Assembly: GCA_963931865.1 (NCBI GenBank)
Contig: OZ007505.1
Location: forward strand, 10,958,974 to 11,022,973
Direction: 5' to 3'
DNA length: 64,000 nt
DNA from: Axinella damicornis
Taxonomy: Eukaryota > Porifera > Demospongiae > Axinellida > Axinellidae
A program made the translations under genes and the position numbers. Below the pieces are notes generated by a model. It was not told the DNA's origin, did no database searches, and worked only from the letters and a program-made list of their open reading frames with translations. Positions 11,416 to 22,389 of the stretch are shown here, piece by piece. Positions within the stretch are counted from its first letter, which is position 1. The number at the start of each line of letters is the position of its first letter.

Positions 11416-11633
11416 TACAAATGGGGAAGCAGTTCGTAGCCTGTTGGTACAGTATGTAGGTATACCAGCACCCAATCCCCACCAGAGGGAAAGGAGGAAC
11501 GACACTGAGATGTGATGGAGGGAAAGGAGGGGCGACACTGACAATGAAGGGAGAGGAGACAAGCAAGAATATAACATGCTGAGCTCACTTACCTCTACAA
11601 ATCAGCCCAGTGTCTGGGGCCTGATGCAGTGCA

Positions 11634-11835
11634 GAAGCTGGAGAGGATGGGAGGAAGGAGGAAGAGGGAGATGGAAGTAGAAAGTGGAGGATGAGGAGGA
11701 GGAAGAGGCAAAAGGGAGAGGTTGGGGACAAGGAGGGAGGAGGAGGAGGAAGGAGGAGGGAGGGAGGGAGGGAAGAAAGGAGGGAGGGAGGGAAGGAAGG
11801 AGGGACAGGAGAAAGGGAGGGTGAAGAGGGAGGGA
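11634..11835. repeat. GA-rich purine tract
   Basis: The plus strand is nearly all purine (GGAGG and GGAAGGAG units) for about 200 bp. Open frames on both strands here are low-complexity translations. Confidence 0.95.
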
Positions 11836-12254
11836 AATTTTCTGAATGTATACATGTAGCCCGCAAAGAGATTACAACCTGCACATTGGGGCACCACAGA
11901 GCAGATATACCATAACCAAATATTGCTAGTACATGCACTCACAAAAAGCTGGAGGACAACTACATGTACTATAACAAGGGGTGTGGATGGTTGATGGGAG
12001 AATGGATGGTGGGTGAACATGTATGCAGCCAAGCCAGTCACTGCGGGTTCTACTCAGTATTGGGGCGAGTCTGAGCGAACCCCACGCTTGGTCTCGGACT
12101 GCGAGTTTCGTGGTGTTGGTATGACCACCAAAACCTTTAGTCAGGAAGGAACTTGGGAAGACACTAAACATGTTGATGTTGTCGGTAATTGATAGGCTAT
12201 ATTATAGCAACTTTCAGAATAAAACTCAACTAAGAATGCTCAAGAACAGCTGTC

Positions 12255-12575
12255 AGGGAGCAAGCATATGAAGCGGATGCAATCCGGGAGCAAGCAGCTG
12301 AAGCAAACACTATCGAGGAACAGTAGCTGAAGTGGATGTAGTCGGAGAGCAGCAGCTGAAGCGGACATAGTCGGGGAGTAGCAGCTGAAGTGGATGCATT
12401 CGGAGAGCAGCAGCTGAAGCAGACACAGTCGGAGAGCAGCAGCTGAAGCAGACACAGTCGGAGAGCAGCAGCTGAAGCGGACACAGTCGGGCAGCAGCAG
12501 CTGAAGCAGACTCAGCCAGGGAGCAGCAGCTGAAGCAGACGCGATCAGGGTGCAGCAGCTGAAACAGACACGAAT
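12255..12575. repeat. Minisatellite A, about 30-bp GAGCAGCAGCTGAAGCGG unit
   Basis: About ten imperfect copies of GAGCAGCAGCTGAAG plus CGGACACAGTCG, with a period near 29-30 bp. It shares units and the downstream flank (GAGCGA...AAGCGAAGCTA) with the arrays at 21.2 kb and 33.85 kb, so it belongs to a dispersed element. Confidence 0.9.
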
Positions 12576-12894
12576 GTGGGGGCAGTAATTGAGCGAGTGA
12601 GCAAGCGAAGCTAGTTGTATTTTAATTCCTTGTCCACGGTCAAGGTTTTGCTATTAGCACATTTACTTAACTATCCGTAACTGGAACAAATACTCATAAT
12701 TGGGGGGTGCAAAAGACGTCTTCTTAGTTACATGATTGAGCGTGTGAGGCTTTCTATTTTGTTACACAGGTCCTCCATCCGTGAGATGAGGGGTGACACG
12801 ACCACCAACCACAACACACATTATTCAAAGTCAGGTACATCTACATATACATGTACATCCAATTATGAGGGCGCATTGTCTATACCACCATCTA

Positions 12895-13050
12895 GCAAGG
12901 TCCTCATCCAGATTGCCTAGGAGTGGACCTCAATATGCACGATAAGGCACAAAGCTCGTTAGCTAGCCAACCAGAGTTGGTGTTCTGCTTGGGGAGGGAC
13001 CCGTGTCCAAATTTGGGATGCAAAGGTTGATGCTTGTCATGCACAGGGAG
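12895..13050 (+). repeat. Third copy of the 0.3-kb dispersed repeat
   Basis: Blocks matching 509-572, 594-628 and 318-352 occur here in that order, which helps define the consensus of the repeat listed at 272-640. Confidence 0.7.
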
Positions 13051-13176
13051 GCTCGCCTAGCTAATAAAAACACACGTACCTACTTCAGGTGTTGCCTGTA
13101 CCGCTGCACAACTTGGATGGGAGAACTCGCACACTGCGATGGGAGAACAGATAGGTGAACGGATGGTGGCTAAACA

Positions 13177-13798
13177 TAGTCTCGTTCCCAGACCCAAACA
13201 ACCCCAGCGAAGATCGCTTGCAGTATCTCGCGGGGAAGGAGGGTCTGGTCATTTGACCGCGGGCAACGCGGATCTACGCCTGGTATGCAGGCGTACTCAA
13301 TTATTGGTTAATTATCAAATTCTACCGTAAATATTTTTCCGCTGATTTAGAAGCGCTCTCAAAATGACTTTGGCAGTCCAGACTAGTGAAACGATTAATG
13401 CCGATACGGCGTACGGCAAGTAGCTCATGGACTTGTTACCGTTCAAAGCGGCAAGATAAAATGGTGGCTAGTACTGGCAGCAGGTGCTTGGGGGCAGTCA
13501 CTGCGCAGAATCCGACGATCACGACAGTCAGGTATGTCATCAGGCAGTACTGTAAGGCCATAGAGTCACCAGGCAGCGACAACGCTCGAGCGCTTGTGAA
13601 CAAGCCATGACAGATGAACAAACGCTTAACTACGGTATGGGGCAAAATTTTATACTACGGAAATGACGTCATGTGTAAATGAAATTGTCAACATTCCGTA
13701 GATCCGCTTTGCCCGCGGTCAAATGACCAGACCCTCCTTCCCCGCGAGATACTGCAAGCGATCTTCGCTGGGGTTGTTTGGGTCTGGGAACGAGACTA
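13177..13798. mobile_element. 622-bp MITE with about 100-bp TIRs and 9-bp TSD
   Basis: The ends begin TAGTCTCGTTCCCAGACC and pair over roughly 100 bp with a single mismatch noticed (GGGCAACGCGG against GGGCAAAGCGG). GGCTAAACA is duplicated exactly at 13168-13176 and 13799-13807. The centre has no recognisable protein. Confidence 0.93.
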
Positions 13799-14325
13799 GG
13801 CTAAACATGTATGCCTACACATAAAGCTACAGGTTGTCAAACAGTGAATGCTGGGCATCAATCATCTGATCATGCTCAGCAGTACACACACAAAGCAGCT
13901 CTTGAACAAAGGCTTTCACATTCCGTGAAAGCCTTACAAACGGGGAACAACAGTTGGCATGCAGTAGGCATACCAGCACCCAATCTCCACCCCTAACCTT
14001 CGCCACAGGGGTAATTCTAAACTAGACAGGCATTCTTTAAATTATGGATGTCAAACCCAAATCCATTTGAAATCTCACCTTTTTTCCCATGCGCCTATTA
14101 TCCATGGTCTGAGGTGCAGCTCCGGCATGTCCTGATCAAAGTGGGCTCTATTTAGAAGACTATTCATATTGGAATCAGATACGAGCGGAACTGGTTTCGA
14201 ATCAGAGCATGCTAACTGCTGGAAAGTCAATCCATGGAGGATATTGGTCCGGTAGGAAGTAGGGCAATGGGTTAGGGAATATATTAGGGCCGGCCAGGGC
14301 CGGCTCTAGATGCGCGCGCGTTTCC

Positions 14326-15297
14326 GGTGTCATAAAATTTTGGGGACCCCATGAAAATGGGGACCCCGGGTCCCCATTTTCCCTGGTAAAATGGGGACCC
14401 CCTTTGGGAAAATGGGGACCCCCTCACCATTTTCGTTTTATGTTGCATCAAATACTCACAGCTCTGTGTAGGATGGTTGTTATTTGCATCCTCTGCAAGC
14501 ATGTCTGCGAAAGCATTAGTCCATGAGAGCTACCATGCAGTCGAAACCTTCACTTAGTCTCGGTACCTGACTATTCGCGCACGGCGGAATATTCCGCCGT
14601 GCGCGAATAGCCTGGTACCGAGACTATAACCTTCACTCGCAATGGTTGCTACATACCCTGATAGCTGTAATGCGTAAGTCAGACAATGCGCCGAATTTTT
14701 CTGTGCAAAGGTTGCTGATCTCTTCTATGTCGGCAGATCATGAACTTGAAGTAAGTTTGACACCGTTTATAGCCACTAATAATAGCCACTGACTCACTGG
14801 GCCTCCTCAATGTCTTGCAGGCTATATAGTTAGTGGGCTTTATGCTCAATTCTGACTCAGTAGTTAGCTATAGATCTCTCTCACTATGACCATTCCAGCA
14901 ATCTGGAAAGGAATCAGTGCTGCGAGCTTGTTATTGAAAATCCTCATCAAGGATTATTACTACGCCGAGCTATTATTTATGTCTATAACATATTTTTCTA
15001 TTGACAAATTTACACAAATTGATTGCTGTATTATAATAACTGCATGGTTAGTGATTAACTAGGCCTTACATAGGTCTGAATTCCAACTTAATAATGTTGG
15101 ATCCCCATTTTCCCACTGTTAACCATCTGTCATAGAGGGGGTCCCCATTTTCACTAAGGGGTCCCCATACTCCCGGGGAAAATGGGGACCCGGGGTCCCC
15201 ATTTTCCCAGGAAAGTGGGGACCCGGGTCCCCATATTCCCGGGAATATGGGGACCCCGGGTCCCCATTTTGGGGGGTCCCCATTTTCCCATGACACC
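14326..15297. mobile_element. 972-bp element with GGTGTCAT ends and GGGGACCC arrays
   Basis: GGTGTCAT at 14326 is mirrored by ATGACACC ending at 15297. Both subterminal zones (14340-14430 and 15105-15290) are packed with a unit of about 15 bp, AAAATGGGGACCCC, in both orientations. A different foldback MITE is inserted at 14555-14626. No transposase or target duplication was recognised. Confidence 0.6.
14555..14626. mobile_element. 72-bp foldback MITE with about 10-bp TSD
   Basis: This near-perfect palindrome has 36-bp arms without a spacer, starting TAGTCTCGGTACC, with two mismatches. AACCTTCACT is duplicated at 14545-14554 and 14628-14637, offset by one base on the right. Confidence 0.88.
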
Positions 15298-15420
15298 TGT
15301 ACCTAAAGTATGTACTTCCTGCCGGACCAATATCCACGTCGATTTTTCTAGACTGACCGACACGACAGTTGTTAACCTTGAACGACTCACGGCAAAACCA
15401 GACAGAATAGCTGAGAAGAA

Positions 15421-15603
15421 ATGCCACTGACCGAAGAGCAAAAAGCGTTCCACAGACGTAAATTGAAGACTCGTTTCATGCTCTTGGATGTCAATCGAAG
15501 AGGCTACATTTCAGTAGAGGATTGGCATGAACTGGCAAGACGATTCGTCGAATACGGCAAGCTAACTGGAGAGGCAGAAAAGCGTCTGAAGAAGAGAATT
15601 CAG
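15421..15603 (+). CDS. EF-hand protein, first exon
   Basis: ATG at 15421 opens 61 codons ending in a clean donor (ATTCAG|GTCAGT). Residues of about 24-35 form a canonical EF-hand loop, DVNRRGYISVED, after an amphipathic helix; the start and spacing resemble invertebrate sarcoplasmic calcium-binding or calexcitin-like proteins. The remaining EF-hands should lie on downstream exons, but I could not find them before the minus-strand gene at 17.5-19.7 kb. The gene is therefore partial, broken, or has very long introns. A transposon sits exactly at the donor site. Confidence 0.65.
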
Positions 15604-15605
15604 GT

Positions 15606-16121
15606 CAGTGGCGGCGGAAGCATTATAAGATTTGGGGGGGCTAATGCACGCTGCCGAAGGCAGTGGCGCAGAGGCTGCGGAAAATTTTTTCGTCTTCATT
15701 TCTCAGTTACCAGGATGGGCTCTCGTGGCACCTTCGTCCCTGGGAGACCAGTCAGGTCAGAGTTTTCTTCTGGGCCCACCTAGCTACCTTGGGCCTCGAT
15801 CGTATGGATACTGCATCGCGATCGCGTGCTTCTGTTTAGCAATAACCCATTTCTCACGATACAAAATAACCCTTTTCTCTCTTGACTGTTAGCGTCGATG
15901 TCACGTCCCGGCGGAATAAGTAAGCTAGAGGAGCCAAGCAGTAAGCAACTAGCTATTGGCTTATACTGATTTCTAGAGGTAAGTCTTGAAAGGTTGATAG
16001 ATCAGAGAACTGCCTTTATATAGGCAGTGTACGTTTCGTTGGGAAGGGGGGCTAAGCCCCCCTTCTCGAGCACTTCAGGGGGGCTGCAGCCCCCGTAGCC
16101 CCCGTGCTTCCGCCGCCCTTG
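15606..16121. mobile_element. 516-bp hAT-like MITE with 8-bp TSD at a splice donor
   Basis: The left end CAGTGGCGGCGGAAGCA and the right end, inverted CAAGGGCGGCGGAAGCA, form 17-bp TIRs. The 8-bp sequence ATTCAGGT is duplicated at 15598-15605 and 16122-16129. CA-initial TIRs with 8-bp duplications are the hAT signature. The duplicated target spans the exon/intron junction of the EF-hand exon. Confidence 0.88.
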
Positions 16122-16129
16122 ATTCAGGT

Positions 16130-17460
16130 GCTGCATGCATGGTCATATTCGCTAGTACTACACTCTGGGTACAATGTTGGGGTACAATGTTGGCCTGCAT
16201 ACCATAGCTATAGGGTAAGCGGGGTAGCTTGGAACAATTTTTCAGGAAGTCAGTTTTAATTTCTGACTGGAAGTTCGCATTTAGAGACCCGCTGTAAAGT
16301 TCCAAGATTTAACAGAGGCGGCACCGCCGGTCCGGCTGGTCCGGCTTTGGCTGGACCACTTTTCCAGCCGACCTGATTATAATATCACGTGCACATGTCG
16401 TCACACATAATCTACGTTCGATCCTATATGCAGACTCGGCAATGGCATCTGTTTCTCGTCCTAGTTGTGGGCCTACTATTGAAACTCCACAGCAGCCAAG
16501 GTCTTTTCTTTCCCAAAACGGCCATTTGGATGCTACAAGAGCGCTTCCTCATCGCTAAAAATACATGCGAAAAAGCTTTTTCCGCGCTTCGCGTCTCTGC
16601 CAACACGCAGAGCGCCTCCGGGCACCGCCTTCTGCAGTGCACTACGATAGTGGGCCGTACCACTTCTTTTATGCCGCTGCCGCCCCGCAGTCTTTCCTCT
16701 GGCTATGATACACATTTCATAACTCTAGCTAGCTCCTGTGGTTCCTTTGCCATGTGGCCAAACATCATGCAAGGCACATCAGATTTGTTGGTGGGGCCGC
16801 TTGGAACATTAGCTATAGAGCTAAGTATAGGAGTGTAACCAAAAATGCTGTTGCCCTGCATGAGTTCAGCCCTAGTTCTGTTTGCGGAAATAGGTCACTT
16901 TCCACAATCTGATCCTGCCGACTCTCGCTGGTAGTTTCCACTTTCAGAAAATGAAGGTCCAACAGGAAGTACGGCAGTGAGTTAGGGCCAGGGCCAGTGC
17001 TGAATGCACATGTGTGTCCGTGTACTTCTGCCAGACCAATATCAACGTGACCCTCAATTGAGCATCTTCTCCTTAGTGCTACCCTTTGGTCCCAGGAAAC
17101 CTCACCGTGAACTATCAAACTTGCGACATGTTTACTAAGCATTGCACCACAGTTGCCTAATGAACTCCATCACATTAGATTTGTGTCCTCCAGCTTTCCC
17201 TCCTTGCTGTGTACGATATATACAAGCAGGACAGGAAATGGAAGTTAATGCTTTGGACAAACAGGTGGCACACGTCTGGTTCCGGAGTCAAAAGCCCATA
17301 CTATAAAAATGGTCAGTCCTTTTAGTATACTTGCTAAGCAAACTTGCAGCACAGGAACAGCTCATGCAGTTTCAGTGAAGGGATATTAAGAGCATGGGAT
17401 GTCTGATACGGTACAGTGTATATGAACACAGTCAACGTAAATTATAATTCATGATTGTAG
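16130..17460. other. Stretch with no recognised gene
   Basis: No supportable coding region. Only a short G/C-rich repeat at 16315-16375 (GGTCCGGCTGGTCCGGCTTT) resembles repeats at 28165-28210. Open frames around 16389-16838 and 16813-17142 lack motifs. Confidence 0.4.
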
Positions 17461-19652
17461 TCAGGGTGTTGATATCCATGGGCCAACAACAGTTTCAGGG
17501 TGAGAAGTATGACTGTCTGCATTGTGCCCTTGAAGACACAGTGTTTCATAGCGGAATCCAGGTCTAGCATTGCGAAAGCTGACTTGATGTTGGTGACTTA
17601 GTAAGTTACCAAATTCACTTCTGGTAGCCATGCCATTCAGAGATATAGCTGGCATACTTTTGCTTCCAAGACTACTAGGCTGGAGGGAAGTCTTATTCTT
17701 GAATTGGCTCTGCTTGTGTGGTTGGTGTAAGCTTTTCTTGTTGGTTGTGGCCATCTTTATCTTCTGTGAACCTTTATCGACTGAACACACTACGAATGAG
17801 GGAAATGACTTTGACGTCCACTTTAAGTTCAACTCTGGTTTTCTGTTTTCAGCATTCTTGTTTGATCTGTGGGCATCATCGGCGAGAGTGGATTTGGGAT
17901 AGCAGCTCATATGCTTCACTTGATTTGTGAACTCACCGTGTGCACGTCCTTCAACCATACTGGCAGCTAAGCTAGGGCGGCTTGTTGATCTATAATCCGT
18001 GCTCAGTGCTGATACATCCCCCTTCTCCCTAACTAGCAAAGGAGCAGAAGCTTGGAGACTAGATAAATCACATCTGCCACATTTGGGTTTTGAGGGTAGG
18101 ATGTTGACACTGCTAATGTCAGCTGTTTCATAGGAAATGCATTTCCTATAACCCTGCAAGGGAGTAAGGCACAGCATGCACTGTTGTGAAGGGTGGCCCC
18201 GTGCAGAACGTTGATGTCAGAGAAACAAGGGATGCAGTACATATATAGAGCCATTTACAATAGCTAAGGGTGAATTTATACAGCTACTATACTGTTTCTG
18301 CTCCAGGAAGCATATCCATGCACCAGACAGCACTCATCTGAATAACTAAACTCAACACTCAATTTCAATGGGGTGTGAATTTGCATGAGCACCCTGGGGT
18401 GCAACACTGCATGGTTTCATATCAAGGTTACCATGGATACCACTGTACCACAGGGTGCTATTCTAAAAGCATGCAAGTGAGCACCCCATATTTAACCCAT
18501 TAACCGATAAATTGTTTTTCTCCGGAGGTCTCTCTTAGCTAATAGATGCACTAAACCTACCATATTTCGCTTTTCAGCCCCTAAACTCCACACACATGAC
18601 CATGCAGCAATCCTCTACACATTCGTGACTCTAACCACACCCACCCATCAAGGGGCATCCAATAGTCACGGCTCTCTGCCGACCATCGCTCGTCTAGACC
18701 GAGAAAAACGCTTCACTGCCAGAAATGGAGGCCCTACTAGGCGAGAGGACTGTTTTCTCGGCCCATTTGTGCAAAGAAGGAGAGAAATGGCCCACCCAGC
18801 TCCAACCAAGAGCTTTTCAAGGCCAAGCCCAAAAGTGGCCATGCTACCTAGGCTCAGTGCTGAAACCCACCCACCTCCCCCTGTCCCGCCCTCTCTGCTG
18901 GCGCAGAGCCTAAGTCCCAAGGACATTGCCGGAAGTCTGACATCACTGATGAAAGTCTCATGCCGTCTGTAGACGGCTTTATCGGTTAAAGTGTTAACAG
19001 TTCAGATGAACCCATTATCAAACCCCATAGTGGTATACCATACCTGAGACTTTGTTCGGAGTGGTTTGGCATACTGGCATGCTTGGCTCGCCTCTCCCAG
19101 GACCATCAGCTTGGGTTTGACCATGGCGGACAACTGAGAACCTCCTCGAGATGGGTGAAAGCTCGTACAATGTGGAACTTGACCACACACATTGTCGCCA
19201 CTGCTGAATTTCTTTAACCTCTGCTCCATGTTGTGGTATGTGTATAACTTTCGATAGGAATCTGCAAACACAGACACGTTCTCATCCTCACAGTGCGTAA
19301 ATTTGTAAGGAATTGGTTGCAATTCAAATGTCCAGTTTTTCAGTGAAGACTGTGAATCACTCTTTCCAATGCTGGAGGCCCTTGAAAGGGATGACTTGTG
19401 GCTGCTACTTGTTTTCCTAACAGCAGTCAGCTGGGGGTCACTTTGGGAAGGATGAAGAGTTGAGTTGCGTGATACCATGCAGTGGGCTGTGTTGAGTGTA
19501 GTGCTCCTCCCTTCCCATCCACTTAAACTGTCACTACTGAACTCAGGGTGCAGTACACAGTAACACTGTATTGGTGTCACCGTGCCTGATGTAGGGGATG
19601 CATCTGCTCCACTTGCATTCAGTCCCAACAAACAGCGAAGTGAAGGATGCAT
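17461..19652 (-). CDS. Unrecognised two-exon gene, about 433 residues
   Basis: Exon 1 is 19652-19044, starting at an ATG with an in-frame TGA 15 bases upstream, and ends CAG|GTATGG. Exon 2 is 18153-17461, preceded by a strong acceptor (CTTACTCCCTTGCAG). The phase-0 junction joins RTKSQ to GYRKC, and the combined frame of 203 plus 230 codons stays open to a TGA. The protein is Ser/Lys-rich and looks largely disordered, with short conserved-looking blocks (FELQPIPYKFTHCEDENVSV). I cannot name the family. A piggyBac-type MITE occupies most of the intron. It is divergent to PSMC3, whose ATG is 2.7 kb away. Confidence 0.6.
18492..18997. mobile_element. piggyBac-type MITE in the intron of the two-exon gene
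   Basis: TTAA at each end encloses inverted ends CCCATTAACCGATAAA and CACTTTAACCGATAAA. TTAA targets and CCCTTT-like starts are typical of piggyBac elements. It has no transposase frame. Confidence 0.75.
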
Positions 19653-19853
19653 TGGAAGATCTGAGGGTCATAATTCACTATTACACCTGCGTAAAATAAA
19701 AAACAAGTTGCTACAGTAGTATAGACTTGACGGAAGGAAGCAGCAAGAGGCATACGTAACCGCATGTGTTACTGGTAAAGTCAATGTACACTGGTACGGT
19801 GATTCCCTGCAGTATGTTGCTGCATCAGATTATAGGGTGAGTACAGAATTATT

Positions 19854-19959
19854 GGCCTCATTCCCAGACCTCCACCCAGATTTTAACTCACAGCCGTGGA
19901 GAAAATCCACGGCTGCAAGATAAAATATTAATCTGGGCAGAGGACTGGGAACGAGGCTA
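19854..19959. repeat. Degenerate TAGCCTCG-family foldback
   Basis: GGCCTCATTCCCAGACCT and its inverted partner near 19940-19959 (GACTGGGAACGAGGCTA) flank inner complementary segments (CAGCCGTGGA with TCCACGGCTG). No clear target duplication. Confidence 0.6.
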
Positions 19960-20556
19960 TTGTGACTTAATTTCACGTCTCGACTAGATATGCGTACACC
20001 CTCACATACTAATGAAGTGAGTATTTGGTCACAGTATCCTTCAGTACGTATATGTCCTAGCATACTTCCCATCCTGTAGGAGAAATGGCCTACCATGGCA
20101 ACTTCAATGAATTAAAAAACCACATGACAATTGTAAAAGCAATGTGTTGAAACATTGCAATCATGACAATTCCATAGAAATTGTCATTTTTGATTGCTTG
20201 ATTGTAGTTGTTCTGCACGATAGTTTTGTTCTAACAGTTTTGACTTCTGTTGTAGAACCTGCAGTACCCCCACACACAATAGATTCTCCACTATATGGTA
20301 ACTTGGAACAAAATGTACCACAGAGCTGAAACTTAACTACTATGTAGGCCTGCTTAATACTTGCACCAACTCTCGAAGTCTGAAGTCCTTCATACTATAC
20401 TGGAGCCAGCTAGATTTGGGTCCTCTATCTCAGTGGAAACTTACCAGCGAGAGTCACAGCCCCATAGGAAGCAAATACGTTGAAGCATGGTTGAAATATG
20501 GTAGCTACGTATGAGATTGAAATTTCAATGACTTGCTACCAAACCTAAGCATATTA

Positions 20557-21722
20557 CACTAGTGGACCCGAACTGAGAGTATGTCGTTGTAGCGGGCACT
20601 TGACTCTTATCACAAGTCAAGTTATTAATATTTATCCAAGAGCCTCGGTCCTTTTGTACGGATCCAACGCTGCTCTCCTCAGCCACCACCACAGTCATCA
20701 AAGAAACAGCTGTGAACTGTGTGGACTGCTTGACAAACGAGCGAGCTGGACTGCCTGAAAAGGAGCCTACAGGAATCACTACAGTGAACTGTGCGGACTA
20801 CTTGAAGTTGAAAAGCGAGCAGCCTAACAGGCTCACTGTGTCAACCTACTCCTGACACCACCTCACAGACAGCTCCTGGACCTGGATCCAAAGTCCAAGG
20901 CTCCGGAGACAGACTGTCACACATAGATGCTTGAAGACTCCACCAGCGTTGAAACTGCTTTGATAATGCATGCATTGTCAGCATGACGTCACCATCTGAT
21001 GTATTAGATCCTTTGATGTGCATTATCTGTGACTATCAATACATTAAGATTTAACGTGTGTGTGTGTGTGTGTCTGTGAGTGACGGAAGTGGGATGTTCG
21101 TGGGGCGGGACTAGACTATAGTGACGCGCGATCTTCGTACTTTAATTTATTTACTGAACCTCGAACTCCTCAAAGAATGTTCGAGAACATTGGGCTGGAA
21201 TCCAGCTGGGGCTGCAAGCGGATGCGGGGAGCAGCAGTCGAAGCGGACGCAATCGGGGAGCAGCAGCCGAAGCGGACGTGATCGGGAGCATCAGCTGAAG
21301 CGGACGCAAGCGGCGAGCATGCAGCAGCAGCTGAAGCGAGCAGCAGCTGGAAGCGGACGCAAACGGGAAACAGCAGATGAAGCGGATGCAATCGGGTCAG
21401 GGAGCAGCAGCTGATTCGAAGCAGACGCAAGCGGCGAGCAGCAGCTGAAGCGACGCAATTGGGGAGCAGCAGCTCTGCACAGAGAGCTGTCCGGCGCCGG
21501 ATTACTCACGGTAGGCGAACGAGGGGGAAGTAGCTGAGCGAGCGAAGCTATAAATTAGCTTGTTTTGCATTTCTATTACACCTGAAGAAGACCGAAACAT
21601 TGTATGAACTGTTAACACCTGGCTCATCGCGGACCACTCCACATTAACTTATGTACTAGTTTTCAACACTAGTGGACCCAAATGAGAGTACGTCATTGTA
21701 GCGGGCACTTGACTCTTATCAC
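20557..21722 (+). mobile_element. 1.1-kb repeat unit bounded by about 57-bp direct repeats
   Basis: ACTAGTGGACCC followed by GAGAGTA, TAGCGGGCACTTGACTCTTA occurs at 20557-20616 and again at 21666-21722 in the same orientation. Between them lie a short tandem duplication (20700-20830), a GT microsatellite (21055-21074) and minisatellite B. The arrangement suggests a composite repeated element. I see no LTR-type coding region. Confidence 0.5.
21200..21500. repeat. Minisatellite B, same unit as 12.3 kb and 33.9 kb
   Basis: Imperfect units of GGGGAGCAGCAGCTGAAGCG plus GACGCAATC. The upstream flank (GACTAGACTATAGTGACG, 21108-21125) matches 33720-33737, and the downstream flank (GAGCGAGCGAAGCTA) matches 12590-12612. 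Confidence 0.88.
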
Positions 21723-21725
21723 TAA

Positions 21726-22238
21726 GCATATTACTGATTGGTGTGGTGGCTGCCGCATCTGCCACACTAGCCTTGTTCCCAGGCCAGAGAGGCGTGGGAA
21801 CGAGGTTACTGCCACACCTACTATTTCAGAGCTGAGTCAGCAGGATCAGACCAGTGGAAAGTGACTTAATAGCACTAACTCGTGCAGAGCAATAGACCTT
21901 TTAGCTACATGTACACTCTATTTTACATTGTGTAGCTAGCTACATGCAGCTCAGTACTGCTCCAAGTGTACCTCACCCTTTGATGTAGGACTACCTTGAT
22001 GTTTGACTACATCACAAAGGAACCATAGTAGCTACAGCTATGAAATTTTCATCGCAGCTGGAGGAAAGACTGCTGAACTTTATCTATCAAGCTACTTCCA
22101 TTCAGAAATTAGAGCTAAATTCCTGAACAAGTTACCCCTCTTAACCACATAGATGATCTCTTACCTAGGCTACTCAGCCTACAGAAGAGTGAAGACCTCT
22201 AGCTCTACCTCTCGCAGTGACTTGTTTTGGTTGCTATA
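21726..22238. other. PSMC3 upstream stretch
   Basis: No coding region is seen. A degenerate TAGCCTTG-type foldback lies at 21768-21812. The rest is AT-rich unique-looking sequence leading to the PSMC3 promoter. Confidence 0.4.
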
Positions 22239-22262
22239 GCGGACGTCATTATTACGTCATTC
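22239..22262 (+). promoter_or_regulatory. Paired CRE/ATF-like half sites upstream of PSMC3
   Basis: GGACGTCATTATTACGTCAT has two ACGTCA cores (22243-22248 and 22254-22259), 11 bp apart and about 90-105 bp before the PSMC3 ATG. That spacing and position fit bZIP (CREB/ATF) binding in a proximal promoter. This is inferred from the motif alone. Confidence 0.4.
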
Positions 22263-22347
22263 GCAGTACACGTGCTTGCTTGTGCTCCAGCACAATTTTA
22301 CTAGACTTTTCACAATTTTTGTACTAAGCTACAGGCAAGACTAGACT

Positions 22348-22389
22348 ATGGCGACGTTGGAAGATAAATCAATCTGGGATGACGCTGAT
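22348..22389 (+). CDS. PSMC3: PSMC3 exon 1 (residues 1-14)
   Basis: [14 protein letters not shown] followed by donor GTAAGT. The start is chosen because MAT...W corresponds to MATVWDEAE in the human protein. The next intron is only 79 bp. Confidence 0.95.

Noticed and set aside
11585..12041. Pro/Ser-rich minus-strand frames
   Set aside because: Antisense translation of the GA-rich tract, with no other support.
15690..15760. Second exon of the EF-hand gene (acceptor-like TTTCTCAG and donor-like CAG|GTCAGAG)
   Set aside because: It lies inside the hAT-like MITE and encodes no EF-hand in any frame.
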